A stretch of 16,110 nt of DNA from an uncultured Flammeovirgaceae bacterium (GCA_937138955.1 CAKZPJ010000360.1:1-16110), one strand, 5' to 3'; shown: positions 1 to 8,442, counted from the stretch's first letter. Translations and numbers: made by a program. Notes: generated by a model not told the origin, from the letters alone.

Positions 1-513
1 AAATATGAAAAAATTTATACGCCAGCACTTGCATGAACCATAGAAATCGCGATTGGTGCATCGTATTCACAGGCCAGTCAGATTCTAGATTTTTATCATG
101 CCAAGGAACACTTGACTCAATTTGCCCAGGTATATTTTGGCAACACCCCGTCAGGCAAAGCGTGGCTAACACAAGTCAGTGACCAACTTCTGGAACAGGG
201 TGGATATCAGGTGGTGGCTACTATTGAGGCACTGGAGGCCAAAACAGAGCAGCTCCGAAAAGAAAAGGCCAAACTGCTGGGGTATTATCAGAAAAACAGC
301 GACCGCATGGATTCCCCTAGCTACCTACGCCAAGGCTGGATGATTGGCTCAGGGGCTATAGAAGCTGCACAGCGTACTGTTGCCCAACAGCGATTAAAGT
401 TATCAGGACAACGGTGGGGAAAGAAAGGGGCGCAGAAGGTACTTGATTTGAGAGCACTCAACATGAGCGATAGGTGGTATCAACTTCAAGATATAATGCA
501 AAAGGCCGCTTAA
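1..513 (+). pseudogene. 3' part of a DDE transposase (ISKra4-like), interrupted by a stop
   Basis: Frame 1 reads continuously as transposase from about 37 to the TAA at 511-513, with an in-frame TGA at 34-36 and the rest of the gene outside the window. Recognisable landmarks are QILDFYHAKEHL (about 82-114), a charged helical stretch, then IGSGAIEAAQRT and LKLSGQRWGKKGAQ near the end. The glutamate of GSGAIE (codon 361-363) sits where the third acidic residue of the DDE triad lies in ISKra4-type and related transposases. No convincing start codon exists: translation from TTG at 112 would begin inside the conserved core. The stop and the lack of an aspartate-bearing motif upstream suggest a decayed copy, although a sequencing error or a programmed frameshift cannot be excluded. 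The family name is from motif memory, not a search. Confidence 0.75.
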
Positions 514-527
514 TGACATTTTGAAAT

Positions 528-544
528 GCACCCAATTAGGGGGC
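528..544. other. Short inverted repeat between transposase and GH2 3' ends
   Basis: The convergent transposase and GH2 genes are separated by 43 bases holding a small hairpin: GC-A-CCC, loop AATTA, GGG-G-GC. There is one mismatch and no T-run on either side. It could be a weak bidirectional terminator or part of the terminal sequence of the insertion element. The missing left end of the element prevents a test of the second idea. Confidence 0.2.
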
Positions 545-556
545 TAAATCACGACC

Positions 557-2398
557 TCACTTTTGTTCATATTCCTGTTCTACCTCTTCATAATATTCTT
601 TCATCAGGTAAAAGGCCTCCTTTTTAAGACCACGCTCCGAGATCAGGCCCTTGCGGTTGTAGTCATCCTGAATATCGACCAGAGGGCGACGCGGCGAAAG
701 AAAATCTTTGAGTAACCAGGGCGTAGTGCCACGTAGGAAGGGGATTTCTTTGAGCATTTCAATATTGTACTTATACACTTCTGCCTGAAAGTCTTCTGTC
801 CAGCGTTGGTTGACCTCTCCCCGATAACCCTGCAAGGCACCTCCACCAAATTCGCTGAGGATCATCGGTTTTTCGTAGGTAGTTTCCCAGCGCAGTTCGT
901 CACAGCTTTGCGGTTCTCCCTGGTACCATCCGCAATAGTTGTTATTACCAATGACATCAAGTTTAGCCCCCAATGGATCGTCAATCATCTTATTACCGTC
1001 TTCCGTCATGTGGTTTTCCAGGGCGGCAGTAAGCAGTCGTGTGGGGTCAAGGGCTTTGGCATAATCCACTAAGTCAGAAATGAACTCCAGGCGCCCTTCT
1101 TCCATCGGGGTTTCGTTGGCCACCGACCAGAGAATGACGGAAGCTTTATTTTTATCACGGTTGATCATCTCCCGTAACTGTTGCCGGGCGTTGTCAATGG
1201 TTTGCTGGTTTTGCCAGAGAATAGTCCAGTATACCGGGATCTCCGACCAGATCATCATGCCCATCTCATCCGCTGTGCGGGTGGTGTGCTCGTTGTGCGG
1301 GTAATGCGCCAGGCGAAGAAAGTTGCTGTTCATTTCCTGTGCCCAGCCAAACTGTACCCGGGCTTCTTCGGCACTGTTAGGCCGACCAGGTTGGTAAGGC
1401 GATTCTTCATGCATGCAGATGCCTCTCAAGAATATGCTCTGGTCGTTGAGCAGAATATCGTAACCATCCACTTCAATACTCCTCAATCCGATAGGCTCGG
1501 CAATCTTATCCGTTTCCGCTTCTACGGAAACTTCGTGCCTTTTCGGGTTCTCAGGGCTCCAGTAAGTAGGATTTTTGACAGCCGCAGTAAATTCAGCGTA
1601 GCCTTCGGCATTGGTCGGCACGGTTTCGTCAACTTGTAGTTCAACGACACTTAGCTTTACATTTTGCTGACGCTCAGGGCCGTTGAGCTTTACCCAGCCT
1701 TTGATCTGTTGTTCGTTCTGCGGATCAAGCTGTATAAAGTAGTTGTGTACAAAGGTCTGCGGTGCTTCAATAAGTTGAACCGAGCGGGTAATACCGCCGT
1801 AGTTCCACCAATCAAAAATGACGGTAGGCAATGCTTCCCGCTTGCGCTTGTTGTCTACCTTTACAATGACGAAGTTTTCCCCATCTTTGAGCTTATCGGT
1901 GACTTCAAAGTTAAAAGGCGTAAAGCCTCCCTGGTGCTCGCCCACCTTTTCTCCGTTGAGATAGACTTTAGCATCGTAGTTCACTGCTCCGAAGTACAGA
2001 TAATAACGCATATTTGTCTGCTTGTCGTAGTCAAAGACCTTACGGTACCAGATGGTGCCTTCGTAGCGCAACAGGTCTTTGGCCTGCGAATTCCAGTCGC
2101 CGGGCACATTGAGCTTACGGGCTCGCTCAAAGTTGTATTCTATCAGGTCTGAGGGTTGTTGTACCTGTTGGTCTTTGAACCAGCCGTTTTCAGATTCTTT
2201 GTAACGATAATTATAAAAACCAATCTCTTGCTGGTCTACTATGGCATCCCACTTGCCATCCAGTGAAAAGGTATTACGGCCTTCCACATTTGCCAGCAGG
2301 CTATTGTTGTCATCCAGGATAGCCTCCCATTCGGAAGATTGAGCCTTGGTTAGCGTACTATATAAGATTAGGCTGAGGAGTGTTAGCGTTACTTTCAT
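557..2398 (-). CDS. Exported GH2 beta-glucuronidase
   Basis: Predicted retaining glycoside hydrolase that releases non-reducing-end beta-D-glucuronate (possibly galacturonate) from oligosaccharides, probably in the periplasm. The 613 residues, close to E. coli GusA (about 603), start with a signal peptide (1-19, cut before QSS). They continue with a GH2 sugar-binding jelly roll (about 45-212, with GTIWYRK and YLNGEKVGEHQGGFTPF), an Ig-like domain (about 214-306) and a TIM barrel (about 308-605). The acid/base is Glu429 in WSVANE and the nucleophile Glu516 in ILSEFGGG. N581-R-K583, followed by GLISERGLKKEAF, fits the N-x-K motif that binds the uronate carboxylate in glucuronidases and is absent from galactosidases and mannosidases. 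It is the last gene of the enzyme run, 73 bases after the oxidoreductase gene. Family assignment is firm; uronate specificity is a strong inference. Confidence 0.93.
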   Translation of the reverse strand: MKVTLTLLSLILYSTLTKAQSSEWEAILDDNNSLLANVEGRNTFSLDGKWDAIVDQQEIGFYNYRYKESENGWFKDQQVQQPSDLIEYNFERARKLNVPGDWNSQAKDLLRYEGTIWYRKVFDYDKQTNMRYYLYFGAVNYDAKVYLNGEKVGEHQGGFTPFNFEVTDKLKDGENFVIVKVDNKRKREALPTVIFDWWNYGGITRSVQLIEAPQTFVHNYFIQLDPQNEQQIKGWVKLNGPERQQNVKLSVVELQVDETVPTNAEGYAEFTAAVKNPTYWSPENPKRHEVSVEAETDKIAEPIGLRSIEVDGYDILLNDQSIFLRGICMHEESPYQPGRPNSAEEARVQFGWAQEMNSNFLRLAHYPHNEHTTRTADEMGMMIWSEIPVYWTILWQNQQTIDNARQQLREMINRDKNKASVILWSVANETPMEEGRLEFISDLVDYAKALDPTRLLTAALENHMTEDGNKMIDDPLGAKLDVIGNNNYCGWYQGEPQSCDELRWETTYEKPMILSEFGGGALQGYRGEVNQRWTEDFQAEVYKYNIEMLKEIPFLRGTTPWLLKDFLSPRRPLVDIQDDYNRKGLISERGLKKEAFYLMKEYYEEVEQEYEQK

Positions 2399-2471
2399 TG
2401 AAATTTTTTTTATGATGAGGTTATCTTGTTACTAATTTTAATTATGCCATACGATCCCAGTTTATGGCGCA

Positions 2472-4331
2472 TTACTTAAATGATGCTGAATAGATTTCTT
2501 GTAAAAACGCTTTCCTAAGCTTTCCTTCGTAGGGTAAATCCGTACCTGCCATTTCGTTCCATCGTTGTGCCAATGTTGCATCCATCACTTTATCGGGATG
2601 AATTTCATGGTAGGGGTAGGCAGCAATGTATTGTCCTCTCATTCCTTTACCAGAACCACGTCCAATGTAGGGTACATTTTCGTATTCGAAAAGCCCATGA
2701 AAATAGCCTTGTGTACCAAGAAACTGCGCCACCTTGAAAAACTCGTCTCTCGGCCCGACATCAGTCACATAGACAGTGAAAGCGTTGTATTTGTGAATAG
2801 TTTTCTGCAGGACTGCTACATCTATACTTCTTAGCTGCTTCTTCCCGATGACTGCTTGTGCTGCCGCTAGTCCGGCTGCATAGCCCAAACTAGTCCAGGT
2901 AGGCTCCATACGGAGAGAAGAATAAGCCACATGCGAAGCCGAGACGGCTACCGGTACTAGCAAGCCCTCGGTACGGGGAGGCAGCATGATACGATAGGGC
3001 AGTTGATATGGCTGTACATAAAAATTGAAAGCACCCTCGGTAACGCCGGGATGAAAAGGAATAGGCGCTCCGTTACCATGACTGTCCATGCTGTAGTCGC
3101 AGATCGCTACGGCATCAGCATGTAATTTGGCCCGTACCTGACCCGGTACTTCGGGCTGGGTATCGTGTTCGGTCAAGACAAAATCGCTTTTCATACGTCT
3201 ACCTTCCCGAAGATACAGGGCTGGGGAAAAGCCGTTGGTTTCCTCAAACTCGTCCCGGGCGAACCCCCAAGCTGAAGCCTCTTCACGAATGGACGCCGGT
3301 ACCGTCGTATCATTTTGCATAAAGTACAGCAGCCCTAAAGTATAGTCTTTGTGTTGTTGAAAAATATCTGCCCGTGTAGCACTGTCTCCTTCCGGCCAAG
3401 CATGCTGTGCTTCCATCAGGCGGATACCAAAGGGCGAGTACAGCGGGTCGTTGATATCAGCTTTGCGGTTGGGCAGGTAACGAAATTTGATGACATCGTG
3501 CAGACTTTTTACCTGCCCCTCCTCTATTAGTTCTAACAAGCGGTCATACCTTTCTCTTTGGTAATGCTCAGGTTTCCATACGGTAATGCGGTTCTCTAGG
3601 CTGTCGGTCATGCAGAGGCGAAAGTTGAAACACTGAATCTTATGATCGCCGGCGCCAGTGCTACCCGGCAGGAATTTATGATCCCGGGAAAAGTATTTGA
3701 CCCCAGCGAATAGCTCTCCGTAGACTGACCGGGATTCCCTCCCTACCCGGTAGGGTACGCCTGATGCAGCCATCAGGTCGCCCTCGTAGGTAGCGTCAAT
3801 GAATACTTCAGCGGTCAGTTGCTGAATTTGTCCTTGTCTATTTTCAAAAGTTACTCTTTTAATCTGAGGATTTCCGTTTGTACTATCCAACTGCACCTGC
3901 CGAAGAGCATGCTGCATCAGTAGCTGAACATTATTTTTCTTAAGCAAGTCCATGAATATTTTTTGTGCCACCCGGGGCTCGTACCACACGCCGTAGTAGC
4001 TGTCGTCTACCTGTTTGGAATCAGGGCCGTAGGTGTGGGTATAGTGGGCAAGCACACTATCCATAAACTCCTGGTAAAAACCTCCCAGTGCTTCAAAAGT
4101 CTTAAAATCAGGATTGGACAACCCTCCGGTCATGATGCCTCCAAAATGATCGCTAGGCTCAACCAAGACTACATTCATTCCTTCGCGTGAGGCGGCGATA
4201 CTGGCGGCTACGCCAGCCGGGGTGGAGCCATATACCAGTACATCTAGACTCGCTTGCTGTGCATGGGCACAGTGCCCGGCTCCTGTATGGCAAATGATAG
4301 AAATGGCTACGAATGATACAAGTCTTAACAT
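2472..4331 (-). CDS. Exported FAD-dependent oxidoreductase (PF12831-like)
   Basis: A flavoprotein of unknown substrate. The 619 residues begin with a probable signal peptide (about 1-25, ending HAQQA). An N-terminal dinucleotide-binding unit follows: VLVYGSTPAG (31-40), a helix, and VVLVEP with Glu58 placed to bind the ribose, then HFGGIMTGGLS. FIDATYEGDLMAASG (about 177-191) matches the second FAD-contact motif of this family, and a conserved helix near the end of the core reads SLGYAAGLAAAQAV. The last roughly 100 residues, from VYVTDVGPRDEFFKVAQFLGTQGY, look like the SLH-like tail often seen in these proteins. Members are common in PULs of Bacteroidota and Planctomycetes and are sometimes labelled xanthan lyase without evidence. 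The gene lies 15 bases after the sulfatase, so cotranscription is likely. It may oxidise a sugar or a released product; this is inference. Confidence 0.85.
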   Translation of the reverse strand: MLRLVSFVAISIICHTGAGHCAHAQQASLDVLVYGSTPAGVAASIAASREGMNVVLVEPSDHFGGIMTGGLSNPDFKTFEALGGFYQEFMDSVLAHYTHTYGPDSKQVDDSYYGVWYEPRVAQKIFMDLLKKNNVQLLMQHALRQVQLDSTNGNPQIKRVTFENRQGQIQQLTAEVFIDATYEGDLMAASGVPYRVGRESRSVYGELFAGVKYFSRDHKFLPGSTGAGDHKIQCFNFRLCMTDSLENRITVWKPEHYQRERYDRLLELIEEGQVKSLHDVIKFRYLPNRKADINDPLYSPFGIRLMEAQHAWPEGDSATRADIFQQHKDYTLGLLYFMQNDTTVPASIREEASAWGFARDEFEETNGFSPALYLREGRRMKSDFVLTEHDTQPEVPGQVRAKLHADAVAICDYSMDSHGNGAPIPFHPGVTEGAFNFYVQPYQLPYRIMLPPRTEGLLVPVAVSASHVAYSSLRMEPTWTSLGYAAGLAAAQAVIGKKQLRSIDVAVLQKTIHKYNAFTVYVTDVGPRDEFFKVAQFLGTQGYFHGLFEYENVPYIGRGSGKGMRGQYIAAYPYHEIHPDKVMDATLAQRWNEMAGTDLPYEGKLRKAFLQEIYSASFK

Positions 4332-4346
4332 TGAAATCCCTGAAAT

Positions 4347-5837
4347 TTAAGGGTCAAACACTTTTTTCTGAGACAGGGAATTAGTTAACTGATCAACGGT
4401 TGACCTGTATGAAGCCTTTGCGGCTAGATTCACTGTTTCGTAGGGGTCGGTTTCATGATCATAGAGTTCCATTGATGCTATTTGCCCGGGCTGGTCTTCG
4501 GGGCACCAGGCAGTGAAACGAAAACGATTAGTTCGTAGTGAATGGGCCTGGAAGCCGTCATGGATAATAGTTGAGTAGGCATGATCTTTTCCTACTGAAT
4601 CGGGCGAGTCAACAAAACCCGCAAAGCTTTTACCATCACTTTCCTGCTGGGGCAGTGGTAGGCCCGCAAGTTCACTGAGGGTCGGGTACACATCTACTGA
4701 TTCTACTATCCCGCTTATCTCGTTGCCACTATAAGAAGTTCCGGACACCGACACAATTAAAGGAACCCGGGTGTCTAGCTCCATTGTAGAGTGCTTGCTC
4801 CACCGACCGTATTCACCTAATTTATATCCATGATCCCCCCACAATACGACAATAGTATTATCGCGCATCTCCAGCTTTTCCAGCTCATTCAGCAACTGCC
4901 CTACCTGGGCATCAATGAAACTCACGCAGGCGTAGTAGCCCCATTTGAGACGGGTTGATAAAGAATCAACGAACGGTTCTTCTTCGGAAACATCGGCGTA
5001 GCTACCCGGCTCTGACCAACTACGAAACAGGTAGGGTGGGGCTCCTTCAGGCAAACTATTAATATTGCTGAGTTGCATGTAATCAGATTGGTACGTATCC
5101 CAATACTGGGATGGTGCAGTAAACGGTAAATGTGGTTTATAGTAGCCAACAGCTAGAAAAAAAGGTTGCTGGCTTTTGGCTAACTTCCTCATCGCTTTTA
5201 GTACCTGCTGCGTTGTTTGTCCGTCAGGATAGGCAATATCTGGTACTACAGCTTGCTCAGTAGCATTTGCTTTGTGATAAGGGTTCGACCGTGCTACCTC
5301 CTTGTTATCTTCCAACGCATAAGCCTGAATCGGGTTGAGATGGTCGGGAAGCCAGGCTGGCTTAGACCAGGATAGCGAGTCCTGTAGCAATTTACTATTG
5401 TGATACACCTTACCGAAACTCAAGGTGGTGTAGCCATTTTCTTTAAAGTGCTGAGGCAGGGTTTTTATCTGCGGGATAGTATGGCGGAAGTGGGTTTGCA
5501 AATCCAGTACCCCCGTATGATGCGGGTACAGTCCGGTCATCAGGCTGGTACGGGAAGGGGAGCACCACGACATTTGGCAGTAAGCCCGAGTGAACATAGT
5601 GCCTTCTTCAGCCAAACGGTCAATATTGGGGGAGTGGACTTCCGAAACACCGTAGCAACCTAATTCTGGGCGAAGGTCATCAATCGCTATAAAGAGAATG
5701 TTGGGGTGGTCTGTCCGGGTATTTTCTATCCCACTACAGGACTGCAATAGCAGTAGAAGGCATCCGCCAAGCGTAGCCAAACTGAGCCGGGATAGGGTTA
5801 GGTTGCACGTGAAGAAGTATAAGGCTGTTAGTGGCAT
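4347..5837 (-). CDS. Iduronate-2-sulfatase-like S1 sulfatase lipoprotein
   Basis: Type I sulfatase expected to remove sulfate esters from a glycan residue, most like 2-O-sulfated uronate. The 496 residues have the lipobox LQSC (Cys34) after a hydrophobic stretch, so it is probably membrane-anchored. Metal-site Asp53-Asp54 lie in IAIDDLRPELGCYG. The maturation motif C-S-P-S-R is at 92-96, with Cys92 the formylglycine precursor. Other residues matching human iduronate-2-sulfatase are Lys143 and His146 (GKVYH), His236 (YYKPHLPF), Asp335-His336 (GDHGYKLGEYG) and Lys348. These features place it near SulfAtlas S1_7. The start is four bases after the upstream stop, which implies translational coupling. 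The region before the hydrophobic stretch is long for a lipoprotein, so a later non-ATG start is possible. A formylglycine-generating maturase must be encoded elsewhere. Confidence 0.93.
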   Translation of the reverse strand: MPLTALYFFTCNLTLSRLSLATLGGCLLLLLQSCSGIENTRTDHPNILFIAIDDLRPELGCYGVSEVHSPNIDRLAEEGTMFTRAYCQMSWCSPSRTSLMTGLYPHHTGVLDLQTHFRHTIPQIKTLPQHFKENGYTTLSFGKVYHNSKLLQDSLSWSKPAWLPDHLNPIQAYALEDNKEVARSNPYHKANATEQAVVPDIAYPDGQTTQQVLKAMRKLAKSQQPFFLAVGYYKPHLPFTAPSQYWDTYQSDYMQLSNINSLPEGAPPYLFRSWSEPGSYADVSEEEPFVDSLSTRLKWGYYACVSFIDAQVGQLLNELEKLEMRDNTIVVLWGDHGYKLGEYGRWSKHSTMELDTRVPLIVSVSGTSYSGNEISGIVESVDVYPTLSELAGLPLPQQESDGKSFAGFVDSPDSVGKDHAYSTIIHDGFQAHSLRTNRFRFTAWCPEDQPGQIASMELYDHETDPYETVNLAAKASYRSTVDQLTNSLSQKKVFDP

Positions 5838-5841
5838 TGGG

Positions 5842-7968
5842 TTACTGGTATTCGATCGTTCTGCCTACCGTTGCAATCTTAGGCTGCTCTCCGGCAACTT
5901 CCAACCTGAACCCTTTAGGAGGAATACTAAGGGACTCACTTTCGTAAGTAGTAATTCCAAAGTTAACCCAGACCTTCGTTCCATCACTAAACTCAGAGCG
6001 CTGTACCATATAATCATCCGACAGATAATGATGGTCCACCATCGCAAAATGAGCCGTTTTCTGATGAAGGCGCCCCAGCAAATCGTAGGTTTCCTTATAA
6101 AGTGGTTTAAGATCTTCCCATTGATCATACACCAGTGACCAACTGGAAGGCTGACCATAGAGCACATCCAGCAATACGTGGTTCGCATGATCTTCCCGCC
6201 CGTAAGGAGTGCCGTGCTGCCAGTAGCCCACTACACATTCCCGGTATACTAAGTAGAATAAAGGTACAGTTAGTCCTACTCGGTACCCCATTCCACGGTG
6301 ATAATCACCGCCGCCCCCTTGTAAGCCTTCACAAAAAGAAACGACCGGTAGGGCCCAGTCGGTGCCTCGCTCCCCGCCAACCACCAAGCCCCGGTCTTGT
6401 ACGTTCTTCAGCAAAGCTTTGCGGTAGGCCAAATCCTGCCGACGGGTCATGATATTTTCTGGGTCATAGTTTTCCTCGTGGGAAGTGTTAGTAATCACAT
6501 CGAAATAATAAGCATTTAGTGGAATGTGCTCCTCAATGCTCTTCATATTCCGATTGAGTAGTTCCTCGATAGCGGAAGTGGCAATATGGTGGGTTAGTCC
6601 CCCGTCCCATACTCCACCTAGTCCTATTGAGCCATCTTCTCGTTGGATGATGTACTTTTCGTCGTAGCTAGGCGCATCCGGATAGAAATCGTTATAATTA
6701 TCGTGTAGGGCAAACAGGTAGCCCTGATCTTTTACCCGCAAACAGGCTTGTCGTAACCCATCTACTCCGCCTGGACCCTCTGCCGGGGGCCACATATCTA
6801 CGTGTTCACGGTCGTAACCCATACGGTTCCAGCCGCCCAATAGGATCATGGTTTTCTCAATTCCCATCTCCGAAAGATCCTCAGCAATATCCCCTACCTG
6901 CTCAAAGGTAGTATGCACTCGAGAGTAGCCATTGAGTACCGGGCCGCTCCAAGCGCGTAGCTTGGGGGTATTCTTCCGGTTAGTGTAGATGTAAATCTTT
7001 AGGTCGGGGGCCCCAATAATTTTCGCTACTTCAGGATTGTCATCGATCTTTTGTTTTAAGGTAACGTAGCGCCCGGATTTCTTGGCTTCTTCCTTATAGC
7101 GTTTGGCCATACCCACGTAACCGTTTTCTACCAGTTCAACGCGCATTTTACGCGGATAGCTTAATTGTCCTAGGCTGGATTTCCAAATGGGGGTCAAGGA
7201 AGATAAACGAGTGCCGGGAAGCAGTCCCCGGCTATCATCCACGGTCATGCCCTCTTCGCCTACGTGGGCGTTTCCAATCAAGTGCAATACGCAGTCCGAA
7301 GAAGTTTCTACCATTGCCATCACCGACGAATTGTTTAGGGAGGCACCGAACCAGGGCATGTTCAGGCTACCCGATTCCAGCGTGAGCCAGCGTTCTTGGT
7401 CGGTAATCAAATCCCAGATGTTTTGCCCGTAGCGCATAAATCCGGCATCGTAGCGACTAGGAATAAGAATGCCCTGGAGGTGCGGGGCAACGATGTATCC
7501 GTTCGGAACTCCGGAGTTTACAGTGAACAAATGGGCGGGGTATTCTACGTCTTCCAGGCGCAGGTTGGTTTGGACTTCTTTCAGCTCCAGGGTAAACCCC
7601 TGCTTCAGCAGACTTAACTTAACGGTTAGTGAAAAATCACTATCGTTTAACCGTTCACCTTGAATACCTTGAAAGTGAAGTAGTACCGAATCGGCGTACT
7701 GCCTTATGGAAAAATCAGAGGAAGTCAGTGCTATTTTTTCTGGAGTTCCATCGTCATCGCTTAAGTAGACCCAACCCACGTAGGAACTACCCCAATTAGT
7801 ATTATGCGGTTTGTCAACAAAGCTGAGCGCTCCCTGTTCATCAACCAGTACCTGAACATTTGTGTTTTCCAGGACAGGAGAAGCTCCCAAAACGTACCCC
7901 GAGGCAGCCAACCACAGAACAAAATAGTACAGAATAAACGGGAAGGTAAATAGTAAATGTTTACGCAT
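5842..7968 (-). CDS. DUF5696-like putative glycoside hydrolase, exported
   Basis: The 708 residues have a signal peptide (about 1-29, ending YVLGA), an N-terminal beta-sandwich-like region (about 35-280), a central probable TIM barrel (about 320-640) and a short C-terminal beta domain. The barrel carries LHDNYNDFYPDAPSYD (421-436), AYYFDVIT with Asp490, DPENIMTRRQD, and VGGERGTDWA with Glu533. These resemble the DUF5696 family, distantly related to the GH101/GH129 alpha-N-acetylgalactosaminidase barrels. By analogy Asp490 may be the nucleophile and Glu533 the acid/base; this is inference. The linkage it cleaves is unknown. It opens the four-enzyme run, 474 bases downstream of susD beyond a terminator, so it probably has its own promoter or depends on read-through. 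Confidence 0.75.
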   Translation of the reverse strand: MRKHLLFTFPFILYYFVLWLAASGYVLGASPVLENTNVQVLVDEQGALSFVDKPHNTNWGSSYVGWVYLSDDDGTPEKIALTSSDFSIRQYADSVLLHFQGIQGERLNDSDFSLTVKLSLLKQGFTLELKEVQTNLRLEDVEYPAHLFTVNSGVPNGYIVAPHLQGILIPSRYDAGFMRYGQNIWDLITDQERWLTLESGSLNMPWFGASLNNSSVMAMVETSSDCVLHLIGNAHVGEEGMTVDDSRGLLPGTRLSSLTPIWKSSLGQLSYPRKMRVELVENGYVGMAKRYKEEAKKSGRYVTLKQKIDDNPEVAKIIGAPDLKIYIYTNRKNTPKLRAWSGPVLNGYSRVHTTFEQVGDIAEDLSEMGIEKTMILLGGWNRMGYDREHVDMWPPAEGPGGVDGLRQACLRVKDQGYLFALHDNYNDFYPDAPSYDEKYIIQREDGSIGLGGVWDGGLTHHIATSAIEELLNRNMKSIEEHIPLNAYYFDVITNTSHEENYDPENIMTRRQDLAYRKALLKNVQDRGLVVGGERGTDWALPVVSFCEGLQGGGGDYHRGMGYRVGLTVPLFYLVYRECVVGYWQHGTPYGREDHANHVLLDVLYGQPSSWSLVYDQWEDLKPLYKETYDLLGRLHQKTAHFAMVDHHYLSDDYMVQRSEFSDGTKVWVNFGITTYESESLSIPPKGFRLEVAGEQPKIATVGRTIEYQ

Positions 7969-8241
7969 AGGTTGTTTTGTTTGAGTTTTTTATTGCCCTA
8001 CTAATAATTCTAGTCTTGGGTAATTTATTTATGTGATATCAAAAGATATACAGACCGTTCAACAAGCTTTAAATTAGCCACAACAGTAACACGTGCTCGC
8101 TCTGATGTAAGACACTTTATTTTTTTAGTTTTGATTCTGGCATTTGCTGAAAAACTTATCCCAACCCTAAACCAATGTTAGCCAAAAAAATCGTAAAACG
8201 TGAAAGAACAGAACACAATCTGTTTGAAAAAAGAAAAATAA

Positions 8242-8255
8242 CGTTCCCGGAAAAT
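8242..8255 (+). promoter_or_regulatory. Putative LacI-family operator, copy D (upstream of enzyme operon)
   Basis: CGTTCCCGGAAAAT matches 11 of 14 positions of CGTTCCCGGTAACG found upstream of lacI. The left half and CCGG core are intact and the right half is degraded. It lacks the TGCAA extension of the other three copies. It lies 274 bases before the enzyme-operon start codon. This is the weakest of the four copies as a palindrome, but it is in non-coding DNA where control of the second transcript would be expected. Confidence 0.45.
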
Positions 8256-8383
8256 TAATACGTCTTGAAAAATAAAAACCATATAGATTGAAGATAGGAA
8301 TATGACCCGTTATGAACTCATCTGGACAAAGCTTCACCATGAAAAACAGGTGCTTATACTGACGGATAAAGCTATAATTGCTA

Positions 8384-8417
8384 CAAAAAAAGAAAAGCCC
8401 CACCAATGGCAGGGCTT
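8384..8417 (-). terminator. Intrinsic terminator downstream of susD
   Basis: Read on the minus strand, AAGCCC and GGGCTT form a 6-bp stem (8412-8417 with 8395-8400) around an 11-base loop that can itself add two G-C pairs. A T-rich run, TTCTTTTTTT, follows at once. It begins 26 bases after the susD stop. It should end or attenuate the susCD transcript, giving more SusC/D than enzyme if read-through is partial. Confidence 0.85.
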
Positions 8418-8442
8418 AGTTTTGGTTACTTAATTCAGATTA

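Larger units (their letters stand above)
7969..8442. other. Intergenic region between susD and the enzyme genes
   Basis: This 474-base A/T-rich gap holds a minus-strand terminator at its susD end (8384-8417) and an operator-like CGTTCCCGG element (8242-8255). It also has a weak candidate for the Bacteroidota -7 element on the minus strand at 8048-8041 (TATCTTTT against TAnnTTTG), about 70 bases before the enzyme-operon start, without a clear TTTG partner at the right distance. A low-complexity minus-strand reading frame across 8167-8406 overlaps the terminator and has no recognisable features, so it is not called. The layout suggests that the enzyme genes form a separately controlled transcript. 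Confidence 0.6.

Noticed and set aside
112..513. Transposase fragment as an independent gene starting at TTG 112
   Set aside because: Homologous sequence continues upstream of 112 in the same frame, so the TTG is internal and the item is better described as a broken transposase.
1181..2152. Long plus-strand reading frames antisense to the GH2 gene
   Set aside because: Up to 162 codons but without domain-like sequence; explained by codon bias of the clear GH2 gene opposite.
5698..6452. Plus-strand frames antisense to the sulfatase and DUF5696-like genes
   Set aside because: They span a gene junction, lack motifs, and lie opposite two well-supported proteins.
8167..8406. 79-codon minus-strand reading frame between susD and the enzyme genes
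   Set aside because: Phe/Leu-rich low-complexity translation of A/T-rich DNA, overlapping the susD terminator and operator copy D, with no recognisable domain.
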